A stretch of DNA of 64,000 bases from Halorubrum sp. 48-1-W (GCF_003287355.1 NZ_QMIM01000018.1:1-64000), one strand, 5' to 3'. Positions 50,460-59,244 are shown, counted from the first letter of the stretch. Notes: generated from the sequence alone by a model not told the origin. Numbers and translations: made by a program.

Positions 50460-51506
50460 ATGCCACTGTTGATCGGGACGGACTCCGGTCTGTACCGAGC
50501 CGTCGACGTACCCTTCGACCGCGACGACCTCGAGTTCGTCCTCGACTGCGGGGTCGTGACGGCCGTGACGTCGTGGGGCCACACCGACGGCGTGTTCGTC
50601 GCCTCCTCGACGGGCGCGTACCGCTCCCTCGATGGGGGCGAGACGTGGACCGACCTCGAGGTCCCGCTGGGGGACCGCTTCTGGCACGCCGGCACCAGCG
50701 AGGTGTGGTCGATCCTCGCGACCGCCGATGGGACCCTGTACGTCGGGACCAACGACCCCTACGTCTTCCGCTCGGTCGACGACGGCGAGACGTGGGTCGA
50801 AGCGAAGGGGTTCCGCGATCTCCCCTCCCGGGGTCACTGGGAGTCGCCGATCGACCCGCACTACGCCCGGTTGCGCGCGCTCGAGACGGTCCCCGGGCGT
50901 CCCGACCACCTGATCGCCGGGGTCGAGGCCGGCGGGATCCACGTCAGCCCCGACGGCGGACGGACGTGGACGGACCACCGCGACGCCATCGTCGACGACG
51001 TCCACCAGGTCCTCCCGGTCTCCGAGGACGTCTGGCTGGTGACGACCGGCTACCTCGATCACGACCTCGAGAACCTCGGGCTCGGCCACGCAGTGGGCGA
51101 GGGCGGGCTCTGGCGGACGACCGACGCCGGCGAGTCGTTCGATCGGATCGACGTCGGCAACGACTTCTCGTACATCCGGCGCGTGTTCGTCCACGATGGC
51201 CGGGTGTTCTTCTGTGGCGGCGAGGAGGCGCCCCCCGCGTGGGTGAACGACGACCACGAGGTGGCGCTCTTCGAGTCGACGAACTTCGGCCGCGACTTCG
51301 AGCGGGTCCCGTTCCCGGGGGAGCCACACGAGATAGTCGAGACGTGGGCGGTCCACGACGGCGACGTGATCTGCGGCTCCGGCCTCTTCGACGTCCCCGA
51401 CCAACGCGACGACGTCGAGGGACGGGTCATGCGTCGCGCTACCGACGGAACCTACGAGACGGTCGGCCGCGTCGCCGCGAACGTCAGCCGGATCGAGGTG
51501 GTCTGA
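50460..51506 (+). CDS. Sialidase-like/BNR-repeat beta-propeller protein
   Basis: This 348-residue protein is made of BNR/Asp-box blades (YRSLDGGETWTDLEV, FRSVDDGETWVEA, HVSPDGGRTWTDH, WRTTDAGESFDRI, FESTNFGRDFERV), the fold of sialidases and plant photosystem factors. There is no signal peptide, so it is cytoplasmic, and no sialidase Arg triad is apparent; a binding or scaffold role is more likely than glycosidase. ATG 50460 gives MPLLIGTDSGLYRA directly after a TATA box. The next gene begins at the base after its stop codon. Confidence 0.85.
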   Translation: MPLLIGTDSGLYRAVDVPFDRDDLEFVLDCGVVTAVTSWGHTDGVFVASSTGAYRSLDGGETWTDLEVPLGDRFWHAGTSEVWSILATADGTLYVGTNDPYVFRSVDDGETWVEAKGFRDLPSRGHWESPIDPHYARLRALETVPGRPDHLIAGVEAGGIHVSPDGGRTWTDHRDAIVDDVHQVLPVSEDVWLVTTGYLDHDLENLGLGHAVGEGGLWRTTDAGESFDRIDVGNDFSYIRRVFVHDGRVFFCGGEEAPPAWVNDDHEVALFESTNFGRDFERVPFPGEPHEIVETWAVHDGDVICGSGLFDVPDQRDDVEGRVMRRATDGTYETVGRVAANVSRIEVV

Positions 51507-51926
51507 ATGGCCGGGGACGCCCCCGGGGAGTCGGACCCCGCCCGCGACCCGCCCTCGCTTCTGGGTCGGTCGCTGTACGGGGGTGTACTCGCGTACATGG
51601 CGGTCGACGGGTTCCGGAACAACGACAAGCGTGTCGCGGTCGCCGAGGAGAAGGGCGTCCCGATGCCGGACGTCTTCGTTCCGTTCGTCACCGGGATGTT
51701 GCTCGTCGCCAACGTCGGGCTCGTCCTCTGGCGACTCCCGCGTACAGCGGCGGGTGCGATCGCCCTCTTTTTCGTCGGGACGACCCCGGTCATCCACGAC
51801 TTCTGGAACATGGAGGGGAACGAGCGTCAAGGCAACGAGATCAACTTCCTGAAGAACCTCGCGCTGCTCGGTGCCGCGTTCGTCTTCCTCGACGCCGCGA
51901 GCGACGAGGACAGCGAAACGGAGTGA
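51507..51926 (+). CDS. DoxX-family membrane protein
   Basis: This 139-residue protein has four predicted membrane helices with the DoxX-type pattern: GRSLYGGVLAYMAVDGFRNNDKRVAVAEEKGVPMPDVFVPFVTGMLLVANVGL, then a loop and TAAGAIALFFVGTTPVIHDFWNM, and a final helix. The DoxX family is linked to quinone oxidoreductase and thiol-redox complexes. It starts immediately after the stop of the propeller gene and is probably co-transcribed. Confidence 0.85.
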   Translation: MAGDAPGESDPARDPPSLLGRSLYGGVLAYMAVDGFRNNDKRVAVAEEKGVPMPDVFVPFVTGMLLVANVGLVLWRLPRTAAGAIALFFVGTTPVIHDFWNMEGNERQGNEINFLKNLALLGAAFVFLDAASDEDSETE

Positions 51927-52118
51927 GGCCCGTTCGACGTCGACACCGGAGCGAAGCTCGATCGACGTCGCCGCGTCCGGTCGCCCGCGTCTGACGCAGT
52001 TGTTAAGTGAGAGGGGTGTGGACAGTACCGTAATTCCCTGGACGGGCGTCGGGCGCTCGGGCCTACGGCATCGGATCACACACCACGTTCGGGAGAGAAC
52101 ACAGGATCGAAGGTCAGA

Positions 52119-52760
52119 ATGGGACTGTTAACGAGCCTCAAAGACAGCATATCGCGGGTCACGGACGGGCTGTTCGCGGCCGACGAGCCCAAGCGTATCG
52201 GGATCTACGGGCCGCCGAACGCCGGGAAAACGACCCTCGCGAACCGTATCGCACGCGACTGGACCGGCGACGCCGTCGGGCCCGAGAGCCACATTCCCCA
52301 CGAAACCAGGCGGGCCCGGCGGAAGGAGAACGTCGAGATCGAGCGGAACGGCCGGAAGGTCACGATCGACATCGTCGACACGCCGGGCGTGACGACGAAG
52401 GTCGACTACAAGGAGTTCCTCGACCACGACATGGACAAGGAGGACGCGGTCCGTCGGTCCCGCGAAGCCACCGAGGGCGTCGCGGAGGCGATGCACTGGC
52501 TCCGCGAGGACGTCGACGGCGTCATCTACGTGCTCGATTCCACGACCGACCCGTTCACGCAGGTGAACACGATGCTCATCGGGATCATCGAATCACAGGA
52601 CCTCCCGGCGCTCATCCTCGCGAACAAGACCGACCTCGCCGACTCGGACGTCCAGCAGATCGCCAACGCGTTCCCCCAACACGAGACGATCCCGCTGTCG
52701 GCGTTGGAGGGTGAGAACATGGACGAAGTGTACACGAAGATCGCGGAGTACTTCGGATAA
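52119..52760 (+). CDS. arvA: Small Era-like GTPase, archaeal vesicle GTPase
   Basis: This 213-residue P-loop GTPase has G1 GPPNAGKTT (31-39), G3 DTPG (87-90), G4 NKTD (169-172) and G5 SALEGEN (194-200). It begins with an amphipathic-looking helix. The trio GTPase, DUF2073 protein and zinc-ribbon protein (also called OapABC) corresponds to the ArvABC genes shown in haloarchaea to drive extracellular vesicle formation. The assignment rests on recalled gene order and family, not a search. It overlaps the next gene by one base. GTTGTTAAG at 51998-52006 is a TATA candidate. Confidence 0.85.
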   Translation: MGLLTSLKDSISRVTDGLFAADEPKRIGIYGPPNAGKTTLANRIARDWTGDAVGPESHIPHETRRARRKENVEIERNGRKVTIDIVDTPGVTTKVDYKEFLDHDMDKEDAVRRSREATEGVAEAMHWLREDVDGVIYVLDSTTDPFTQVNTMLIGIIESQDLPALILANKTDLADSDVQQIANAFPQHETIPLSALEGENMDEVYTKIAEYFG

Positions 52761-53164
52761 TGCCGGGCGCTACCCCAGACGTCGACGAGGGCGACGACCC
52801 CAACGACGGCGTCCGAATCGACATGATAAGCGGGGCCCGGATGGAGGGACTCACGGGCATGGAGAAGATCCGGCTCATCCTCGACGGGGTCCGCGACGGC
52901 AACATCGTCATCTTAGAGGAGGGGCTCTCGCCGGACGAGGAGTCCAAACTCATCGAGGTGACGATGACCGAGATCAGCCCGGACGACTTCACCGGGATCG
53001 AGATCGAGACGTATCCCAAACCGGCGTCGGGCAACCAGAGCTTCCTGGACAAGCTGATGGGCCGTGAATCGACCCAGAAGCTCACCGTCATCGGCCCGGC
53101 CAACCGGATCGAGACGCTCCACAAGGACGAGAACCTCATCAGCACCCTCGTCTCCAGAAAATAA
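52760..53164 (+). CDS. arvB: DUF2073 protein (OapB/ArvB family)
   Basis: This 134-residue acidic protein belongs to the DUF2073 family (VRIDMISGARMEGLTGMEKIRLILDGVRDGNIVILEEGLSPDEESKLIEVTMTEI). Its betaalpha pattern ends with KLTVIGPANRIETLHKDENLISTLVS. It starts within the stop codon of arvA (TAATG) and its own stop overlaps the arvC start, so the three are translationally coupled. It is thought to work with the ArvA GTPase; the exact role is not known to me. Confidence 0.87.
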   Translation: MPGATPDVDEGDDPNDGVRIDMISGARMEGLTGMEKIRLILDGVRDGNIVILEEGLSPDEESKLIEVTMTEISPDDFTGIEIETYPKPASGNQSFLDKLMGRESTQKLTVIGPANRIETLHKDENLISTLVSRK

Positions 53165-53880
53165 TGCCCCACCAGTGTATCGAGTGCGGTCGGACGTTCC
53201 CCGACGGCTCGAAGGAGATGCTCTCCGGCTGTCCCGACTGTGGAGGTAACAAGTTCCAGTTCAAACCCCGGGGGACGGCGGAACCGGAGCCGGACGCCGA
53301 ACCCTCCGCCGATCCCGCTCAACCCGCTTCGTCCGCCGGTTCCGAGCCGACGGCCGGCTCCGAACCGCCCCCCGATTTCGACTCGAGATCGGGACCCGAG
53401 ACCTCGTCGCCCGGCCCGGCCGAGTCGCCCGATCCGACCGGCGGTTCGGATCCGGCCGATCGAGGCCCCGAAGCAGCGGAGTCGTCGGACGCGGCGGAGC
53501 CGGACACGACTGACCCCGTCGACGGCGACGCCGAACGAATCGACGACGGGGAGTCGGAGGACTCCGCACAGGCGAGCGCCCGATCCGACGTCGTCAGTCC
53601 CGACGAACTCGACCGCGCGGCTCGGGAGGCCGGTACCTCGGAGACCGGCACCTCGGAGGCCGCGTCGGAGTCGACGGAACCGCCGGCGTCACAGCCGGGC
53701 GTCGACGAGCTCCGGGACGAGCTCAACGAACAGTTCGAGAGCATCCGGATCGTGAGCCCGGGGCAGTACGAACTCAACCTGATGGAGCTGTACGACCGCC
53801 AGGAGTACATCATCTCGCTTCAGGAGGACGGCCGATACGTCATCGAGATGCCGGACGCCTGGGGCGTCACGGACGAATAG
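53164..53880 (+). CDS. arvC: Zinc-ribbon protein (OapC/ArvC family)
   Basis: This 238-residue protein starts MPHQCIECGRTFPDGSKEMLSGCPDCGGNKFQF, a zinc ribbon with two CxxC pairs. About 130 residues of acidic Ser/Pro/Asp-rich disordered sequence follow (about residues 40-175), and the protein ends in a conserved alpha/beta segment (LNEQFESIRIVSPGQYELNLMELYDRQEYIISLQEDGRYVIEMPDAWG). This architecture fits the OapC/ArvC family. It is the third gene of the arv operon, overlapping arvB by one base. Confidence 0.87.
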   Translation: MPHQCIECGRTFPDGSKEMLSGCPDCGGNKFQFKPRGTAEPEPDAEPSADPAQPASSAGSEPTAGSEPPPDFDSRSGPETSSPGPAESPDPTGGSDPADRGPEAAESSDAAEPDTTDPVDGDAERIDDGESEDSAQASARSDVVSPDELDRAAREAGTSETGTSEAASESTEPPASQPGVDELRDELNEQFESIRIVSPGQYELNLMELYDRQEYIISLQEDGRYVIEMPDAWGVTDE

Positions 53881-54158
53881 AGCGAGGCGGTCGTCGTCCC
53901 GGACGGATGACCGGGTCCGCCGTCATCCGTGTTTCGACCCTCCGGCCTCTCCATTCGCTTTCGTTGCCGTCGAAAAGACGTATTCGAGATCGATCTCGTC
54001 AGTTACCCACGAGTAAAGTCGTGGCCTTCTGCCCTCGCAATTAATGTGAAACAGCCGATCGATAGCGGTTTGATATTGAGCGAAGTTAGCTGATCACGTA
54101 GAACAACTAATAGGAAATCATTTATATTATATGGCTATTGTTCTGAATTACACCACCC
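53881..54158. other. Non-coding region with hairpin and AT-rich promoter
   Basis: After arvC the sequence becomes AT-rich. It contains a 6-bp stem hairpin (CCACGA-GTAAAG-TCGTGG, 54007-54024) and a TATA-like TTTATATTATAT at 54121-54132, which likely serves the small gene at 54159. No other gene is seen. Confidence 0.5.
54007..54024. repeat. Hairpin resembling an IS200/IS605-type element end
   Basis: CCACGAGTAAAGTCGTGG forms a perfect 6-bp stem with a 6-base loop. Similar small hairpins occur at the ends of IS200/IS605-family elements in haloarchaea. No transposase gene is adjacent, so at most this is a remnant or MITE. The resemblance is from memory. Confidence 0.3.
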
Positions 54159-54320
54159 ATGACAGAATTGTGCGAAGGGTGCGAAGACCATCTATATGCG
54201 GCGTTACGAAGCGACGATCTCGCCGAAAAGAACTATCATATCCGGCAGGTCTTCCAGGCCACGACTACGGATGTGCCTGACGATCTCGACATCGAGTTGA
54301 GATCACTCGACTCCGATTGA
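54159..54320 (+). CDS. Small CxxC protein
   Basis: This 53-residue protein reads MTELCEGCEDHLYAALRSDD and continues to end ELRSLDSD. The CxxC pair near the N-terminus could bind zinc or take part in redox chemistry, but a second pair is absent. The codon pattern is protein-like but more AT-rich than its neighbours. A TATA-like TTTATATTATAT at 54121-54132 lies about 33 nt upstream of ATG 54159. It stands alone between the arv operon and lysC. It may be one of the many small haloarchaeal CxxC proteins. Confidence 0.55.
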   Translation: MTELCEGCEDHLYAALRSDDLAEKNYHIRQVFQATTTDVPDDLDIELRSLDSD

Positions 54321-54618
54321 GGACGCCGTGTAGGGGTGTTTGTACCGTCTCGATACGAGATGTCTTCCCTGTACTGACCGGATCCGATTCGAAACGTCTC
54401 CCGAGAGAGGACCGGCCGTCGTCGATCGACGACGTGGGGGCACGCCTCGTCGAAGTGGACACAGTTATCCGGTCCCCTCCGTTACGGGGTCGCATGTTTA
54501 GTGACACCCACGCGGTTCCGTGGCCCCGACCGGGGGACGTCGCGGGCGCTCCGCGCGTTCGACGACGATCGTCGGCAGACGACGAGACCGAAGGTACCGA
54601 CCGTCTCGGAGGACACGT
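54321..54618. other. Non-coding gap before lysC
   Basis: I see no gene or repeat here. Open frames in this stretch lack haloarchaeal composition. The lysC promoter should lie in it, but no clear TATA element is visible within 30 nt of the start. Confidence 0.4.
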
Positions 54619-55800
54619 ATGCGCGTAGTCGCGAAGTTCGGCGGGACGAGCCTCGGGAGCGGCGACCGGATCGACCGCGCCGCCGACTCGGTCGCCAACG
54701 CGGTGGAGGCCGGCCACGAGATCGCGGTCGTCGCGAGCGCGATGGGGTCGACCACCGACGACCTCCTCGACGACATCACCTTCGAGACGAACGACGCGGA
54801 CCGCGCGGAGATCGTCTCGATGGGCGAACGGACCAGCGTCAGAATGCTGAAGGCCGCCCTCTCGGTCCGCGGCATCGAGGCGGTCTTCCTCGAACCCGGC
54901 CACCCCGACTGGCCGGTCATCACGAACGAGCTCGGCGAGGTCGACGTCGAGGAGACGCGCCGGCGCGCGGAAGTGCTCGCAGCCCGGCTCGACGGCGTCG
55001 TCCCGATACTCACCGGCTTCCTCGCGGAGGACCACGACGGAAACGTCACCACGCTCGGCCGCGGCGGATCGGACACGACGGCGGTCATGCTCGGCAACTA
55101 CATGGACGCCGACGAGGTCGTCATCGTCACCGACGTCGAGGGCGTGATGACCGGCGACCCGCGGGTCGTCGAGGGCGCGCGAAACGTCGGCCGGATCACC
55201 GTCGACGAGCTGCGGAACCTCTCGTTCCGCGGGGCCGAGGTCGTCGCCCCGTCCGCGCTGTCGTACAAGAGCGAGGAGCTCGCGGTCCGCGTCGTCCACT
55301 ACCAGCACGGCGACCTCCTCAGGGGCGGGACGCGGATCGAGGGGCAGTTCGAGAACCTCATCGACATGCGCGAGACGCCGCTCGCGTGTCTCACGGTCGC
55401 TGGGCGCGCGATCCGGAACCGTCCCGGGATCCTCGCGGACCTCTCCGACGGCCTCCAGCGCGAGGAGATCAACATCGACGCGGTCGCCTCCGGAATGGAC
55501 TCGGTCACCTTCTACGTCGACGTCGACGTGGCCGAGCGCGCGGAGGCGGTGTTGCACGAGACGGTCGTCGCCGACGAGACGCTCTCGTCCGTGACCGTCG
55601 ACGACCCGATCGCGGTCATCCGCGTGACCGGCGGCGAGTTGCCCAACCAACCGGGCGTCATTCAGGAGATCATCGGGCCGCTGTCCGAGGAGGCCATAAA
55701 CATCATCGACCTGATCACGAGCGCGACGTCCGTCGCGGTGTTCGTCGACTGGGACGACCGCGAGGCGGCGCTGAAGATCGTCCAGTCCTGTTTCGACTGA
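54619..55800 (+). CDS. lysC: Aspartate kinase
   Basis: This 393-residue enzyme phosphorylates aspartate, the first step to threonine, methionine and lysine. The kinase domain starts MRVVAKFGGTSLGSGDRI (KFGGTS at residues 6-11) and contains VSMGERTSVRML and GRGGSDTTAVMLG. Two C-terminal ACT domains follow (TVAGRAIRNRPGILADLSDGLQREEINIDAV and RVTGGELPNQPGVIQEIIGPLSEEAINIIDLI), the sites of allosteric amino acid binding. It is a single-function enzyme with no homoserine dehydrogenase fusion. ATG 54619 is the family start. It is convergent with threonine synthase, so two genes of the threonine pathway face each other. Confidence 0.94.
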   Translation: MRVVAKFGGTSLGSGDRIDRAADSVANAVEAGHEIAVVASAMGSTTDDLLDDITFETNDADRAEIVSMGERTSVRMLKAALSVRGIEAVFLEPGHPDWPVITNELGEVDVEETRRRAEVLAARLDGVVPILTGFLAEDHDGNVTTLGRGGSDTTAVMLGNYMDADEVVIVTDVEGVMTGDPRVVEGARNVGRITVDELRNLSFRGAEVVAPSALSYKSEELAVRVVHYQHGDLLRGGTRIEGQFENLIDMRETPLACLTVAGRAIRNRPGILADLSDGLQREEINIDAVASGMDSVTFYVDVDVAERAEAVLHETVVADETLSSVTVDDPIAVIRVTGGELPNQPGVIQEIIGPLSEEAINIIDLITSATSVAVFVDWDDREAALKIVQSCFD

Positions 55801-55846
55801 GCTGGGGGAATCGACCGTTTCGCGACCGTCCGTCGGATCGACCCGG

Positions 55847-57130
55847 TCACCCGTCGAGGTGCTCGACGACCGCGTCGACGTCGTTGGGGACGGGTTCGGG
55901 GTCGCCGCCGGCCTCGTAGGCTGCGTCGGGGTCCTTCAGCATGTGGCCGGTCGTGAGACAGACCACCCTCTCGTCGTCATCGACGACGCCCTCGCGGCGG
56001 AGCTTCTTCAGCCCGGCGAGACTCGCCGCGGAGGCGGGTTCGACCCCGACGCCCTCCCCTGCGAGGTGCCGCTGTGCGGCGGTGATCTCCACGTCGCTGA
56101 CGGCGACGGCGGTGCCACCCGTGTTGCGGATCCCGGGGAGCGCCTTCGGCGCGTTGACCGGGTTGCCGATGCGGATCGCGGTCGCGATCGTCTCGACCTC
56201 CTCCCATCGCCGGATCTCGTCTCTGCCCTCCTCTACCGCCTCGACCATCGGGGCGGCTCCCTCCGCCTGGACGCCCGTCAGCTTCGGCACGTCCTCGACG
56301 GAGAGCGCGCCGGACTGGACCAGTTCGCGGAACCCCTTGTACAGGGCCGAAGTGTTGCCCGCGTTGCCGACGGGGAGGACGATCCGGTCGGGGAACGTCC
56401 CGTAGTCGGCGTGGAACTCCTCCAAGATCTCGAAGCCGATCGTCTTCTGGCCCTCCAGGCGGAACGGGTTGAGCGAGTTGAGGAGATACACCTTGCCGCG
56501 GGCGGCGAGTTCCTGAACGATGTCGAGACAGGCGTCGAAGTTCCCGTCGACTTCGAGGATCCGCGCGCCGTGAAGGCTCGCCTGCGCGACCTTGCCGGCA
56601 GCGACCTTCCCCTGCGGGAGGAGCACGAGCGTCGGCATGTCGGCGCGGCCCCCGTAGGCTGCGAGCGCGGCCGACGTGTTGCCGGTGGACGCGCAGGCGA
56701 GCGCGCCGACGCCGAGTTCCCGTGCGACCCGGACGCCGACGGTCATCCCGCGGTCCTTGAACGAGCCGGTAGGGTTCATCCCCTCGTGTTTGATCCGGAG
56801 CGCGTCGACGCCGACCGCCTCTTCGATGCGGGGAACGCGGTGGAGCGGGGTGCCGCCCTCGGGGAGCGTCACGCCGAGGTCGAAGGGGAGTCCCTCCCGG
56901 TAGCGCCACACTCCGCGGTCGGGGCCGTCGGAGTCCGCGCCCGCGCCGAACTCCTCGAACGTCGGCGGGTCGGCGTAGCGGACCTCGAGTAAGCCGTCAC
57001 ACTCGTCACAGGTGTACCGGACGTCTTCGAACGGGGCGAACGTCTCCCCACAGGCGATACAGGCGAGCCAGGTCCCGTCGTCCGCACAGTCGGGCGCGTC
57101 GGGGGTCGCGGCGTCGATAGCGAGGCTCAT
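55847..57130 (-). CDS. thrC: Threonine synthase
   Basis: This 427-residue PLP enzyme makes threonine from phosphohomoserine. An N-terminal zinc ribbon (CIACGETF and CDECDG; Cys24, 27, 41, 44) precedes the fold-type II domain. PLP lysine is Lys125 in MNPTGSFKDRGMTVG. CASTGNTSAALAAYGG and VGNAGNTSALYKG are the cofactor phosphate-binding loops. ATG 57130 is supported by GGTTTAAGCC about 29 nt upstream on the minus strand (leaderless). It is convergent with lysC. Confidence 0.94.
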   Translation of the reverse strand: MSLAIDAATPDAPDCADDGTWLACIACGETFAPFEDVRYTCDECDGLLEVRYADPPTFEEFGAGADSDGPDRGVWRYREGLPFDLGVTLPEGGTPLHRVPRIEEAVGVDALRIKHEGMNPTGSFKDRGMTVGVRVARELGVGALACASTGNTSAALAAYGGRADMPTLVLLPQGKVAAGKVAQASLHGARILEVDGNFDACLDIVQELAARGKVYLLNSLNPFRLEGQKTIGFEILEEFHADYGTFPDRIVLPVGNAGNTSALYKGFRELVQSGALSVEDVPKLTGVQAEGAAPMVEAVEEGRDEIRRWEEVETIATAIRIGNPVNAPKALPGIRNTGGTAVAVSDVEITAAQRHLAGEGVGVEPASAASLAGLKKLRREGVVDDDERVVCLTTGHMLKDPDAAYEAGGDPEPVPNDVDAVVEHLDG

Positions 57131-57182
57131 TGACTCACCGTCGGTCCCGCCGTGGCTTAAACCGGCCGATAGACCCCCGCGA

Positions 57183-57401
57183 TCAGTCGACGATGATCTC
57201 CGAGTCGGAGCCGTCCGTCGGCTCCGCCCCGCCGCCCATCTCCGTCTGGTAGCGTTCGATCCACTCGGCGAAACACTCGGGGCAGAGCCGCTGGGTGTCG
57301 ATGTTCGCCCGGTCGACGCTGAGTCGAACCGTCCGGGCGAGCGCGTCCGTCGTCGGCTCCCCGCAGGCGTCACAGGGGTCGGTCGTCGTCGCGTCGCTCA
57401 T
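57183..57401 (-). CDS. Small zinc-binding protein
   Basis: This 72-residue protein has CDACG near the N-terminus (residues 10-14) and CPEC near residue 40, spaced like a treble-clef or zinc ribbon. It ends in an acidic tail (GSDSEIIVD). TTTTTAAGG about 27 nt upstream of ATG 57401 suggests a leaderless transcript. It lies between thrC and upp on the same strand. I do not recognise a specific family; small zinc-finger proteins of this size are abundant in haloarchaea. Confidence 0.75.
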   Translation of the reverse strand: MSDATTTDPCDACGEPTTDALARTVRLSVDRANIDTQRLCPECFAEWIERYQTEMGGGAEPTDGSDSEIIVD

Positions 57402-57496
57402 ACGGATCGCTCGCGGCGCGCTCCCTTAAAAACCCGTCACGGCGGGGACCGCTCGCGTCGCGTCGACTCACGTCGTCCGGCCACTCGCTAGCCGAC

Positions 57497-58174
57497 TCAC
57501 GTCGTCCGGAAGGCGCGGTCGCCGGCGTCGCCGAGCCCGGGAACGATGAAGCCGTCGTCGTCGAGGTGGTCGTCGATGGCGACCGTCAGCAGGTCCGCCT
57601 CGGGGAACGTCTCGCCGACCCGGAGCAGTCCGTCGGGCGCGGAGACCGCGGAGAGCACGAAGAGGTCCTCGAAGCCGTCGGCCTCCGCGAGGACGTGCTC
57701 GAGGACGGCACACATCGTCGATCCGGTCGCGAGCATCGGGTCGGCGACGATCACCGTGTCGGCCGGCCGGATATCGGGCAGCTTCACGTAGTCGATCGTG
57801 ATCGGGAACTCGCCGTCCTCGTTCATGCCGGCCTCCTCGTCGCGTCCGGCGGAGATGACCCCCTGTTTCGCCCGCGGGAACGCCTTCAACAGCCCCTCGA
57901 CGAACGGGGTCGCCGCCCGGAGCACGTTGAGTATCACCACGTCGTCGAGCCCCTTCACGCGCTCGCCCGTGGTCTCCGCGAGCGGCGTCCGGACGGGCAC
58001 GTACTCCGTCCCCATCGCCCCGTCGATGACCTCGTAGCCGCAGATCCGGCCGAGTTTCACCAGCCCCTTCCGGAAGGCGACCTGCTCGGTCTCGACGTCC
58101 CGGAGCCGCGAGAGGGTGTCCTTCGCCAGCGCGTGGGTGATGAGGTACGCGTTGTCGCGGTCCTCGATGGTCAT
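57497..58174 (-). CDS. upp: Uracil phosphoribosyltransferase
   Basis: This 225-residue enzyme salvages uracil to UMP with PRPP. The PRPP-binding loop is [21 protein letters not shown]. The uracil-binding C-terminus is [22 protein letters not shown], with the family's Tyr replaced by Phe in the [12 protein letters not shown] motif. [20 protein letters not shown] and GVISAGRDE are further conserved segments. A TATA-like CGCTTTAGAAC lies about 29 nt before ATG 58174. Confidence 0.95.
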   Translation of the reverse strand: MTIEDRDNAYLITHALAKDTLSRLRDVETEQVAFRKGLVKLGRICGYEVIDGAMGTEYVPVRTPLAETTGERVKGLDDVVILNVLRAATPFVEGLLKAFPRAKQGVISAGRDEEAGMNEDGEFPITIDYVKLPDIRPADTVIVADPMLATGSTMCAVLEHVLAEADGFEDLFVLSAVSAPDGLLRVGETFPEADLLTVAIDDHLDDDGFIVPGLGDAGDRAFRTT

Positions 58175-58228
58175 TACCCGGTGGATCGTGGCGTTCGTTC
58201 TAAAGCGTTGTCACACACGCGGGAGACG

Positions 58229-58274
58229 CGTCACCGGAGGACGACGACGTACGTCACCGGAGGACGACGACGTA
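58229..58274. repeat. 23-bp tandem duplication spanning a stop codon
   Basis: Units 58229-58251 and 58252-58274 are identical. On the minus strand one copy encodes the end of the small membrane protein (TYVVVLR and its stop, 58254-58256) and the other lies just past the stop. Loss or gain of one unit would move the reading end. Confidence 0.9.
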
Positions 58275-58469
58275 CGTCAGCGCGAAGATCGCGAGCGCGA
58301 CACCCGCGACCGTGGTCAGTCCGTACTCCATCACGCCGAGGAGATCGAGCCCCCAGACGACCGTCCAGCCCAGCCACAGCGACAGGAGGGCGTTCATCGC
58401 GAGCACCACCCGCGGGTCGCCGCCCGACTCGTCGAGGCCGTCGGAGAGTCCCTTGCGCTCCTCGCCCAT
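58254..58469 (-). CDS. Small membrane protein
   Basis: This 71-residue protein has a charged N-terminus (MGEERKGLSDGLDESGGDPR) and two hydrophobic helices (VVLAMNALLSLWLGWTVVWGLDLLG and TTVAGVALAIFALTYVVVL). I do not recognise the family. ATG 58469 lies about 28 nt after a TATA-like GAGCTAAGTG on the minus strand. That element overlaps the promoter of the divergent gene at 58529. Its stop codon lies in a 23-bp tandem duplication. Confidence 0.7.
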   Translation of the reverse strand: MGEERKGLSDGLDESGGDPRVVLAMNALLSLWLGWTVVWGLDLLGVMEYGLTTVAGVALAIFALTYVVVLR

Positions 58470-58528
58470 GCGTACCTCCGCGGGAGTCCGGCACTTAGCT
58501 CTTTGTTCGTAGCGGATCAAGGACGGGT

Positions 58529-58849
58529 ATGGCCCGCTTCCCGCGGAACCGACGAGACGAGCCGGTGGATCCGGTGCCGTTCCTCGTGAGCGTCGGCCTC
58601 GCGTTCATGCTCGCGTTCTCGATCGGCCCGATCTACGGGCTCGCCTACGGGTTCCCGCTGTCGACGTCGCTTTCGGCGTCGACGGTCGCGTTCGCCGGCC
58701 TCGCGGCTGTTGCGTACGCGCAACTCGTCAGGAGCGCACCCGCCGTCGACGCCGGCCCGCTCCCGGTCGGACCGCGCTTCGAGCGCCTGCTGTACGCCGC
58801 GCTCGGGTTCGCCGTGGTCCTCACAGCACTGACGGTTCCGTTGCTTTAA
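58529..58849 (+). CDS. Small membrane protein
   Basis: This 106-residue protein has a basic N-terminus (MARFPRNRRDEPVDPVP) and three hydrophobic segments (FLVSVGLAFMLAFSIGPIYGLAYGF, STVAFAGLAAVAYAQLV and LLYAALGFAVVLTALTVPLL). The family is unrecognised. It is divergent from the other small membrane protein gene, with 59 bp between the starts and a shared AT-rich promoter element (ACTTAGCT, 58493-58500). Confidence 0.7.
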   Translation: MARFPRNRRDEPVDPVPFLVSVGLAFMLAFSIGPIYGLAYGFPLSTSLSASTVAFAGLAAVAYAQLVRSAPAVDAGPLPVGPRFERLLYAALGFAVVLTALTVPLL

Positions 58850-58953
58850 GACGATCGCGGTCCGTCGGCGACTCGGTCGCCGTGGCGACCGGCTGTGTGC
58901 GACGTTCACACACCACCCACACGATGAGGGGGATCGAGACCCGACCGCCGGGC

Positions 58954-59193
58954 ATGGGGATCTTCGACACGGTCACGGAGGCGTTCGCGTCCTCGGCACA
59001 GCGCGCGCCCGGTGAGGGCAGCGAGGGCGACTCCGCGGGAGCGTACTGGTGTGACGACTGTGCGACGCGGGTCCGCGACGTCGACGTCGACGACGAGGGG
59101 CTCGACCGCGACGCGGACGGGACCCCGCTCTGTCCCGACTGCGGGGAGACGATGCGGTTCGAGCGCGCGAGCAGTACCGGCTGTGCCTGTTGA
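58954..59193 (+). CDS. Small zinc-ribbon protein
   Basis: This 79-residue protein starts MGIFDTVTEAFASSAQRAPGEG. A zinc ribbon follows with CDDC near residue 31 and CPDC near residue 60, and it ends TGCAC. The amphipathic start and ribbon are common in small haloarchaeal proteins of unknown role. An in-frame ATG at 58924 would add ten residues; I prefer 58954. The convergent downstream gene encodes a CobW GTPase. Confidence 0.7.
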   Translation: MGIFDTVTEAFASSAQRAPGEGSEGDSAGAYWCDDCATRVRDVDVDDEGLDRDADGTPLCPDCGETMRFERASSTGCAC

Positions 59194-59244
59194 GGGGACA
59201 CCGGAGGGGAACGACCGGGCCGCCCTTCGGTTCCGCGCGGGCGG

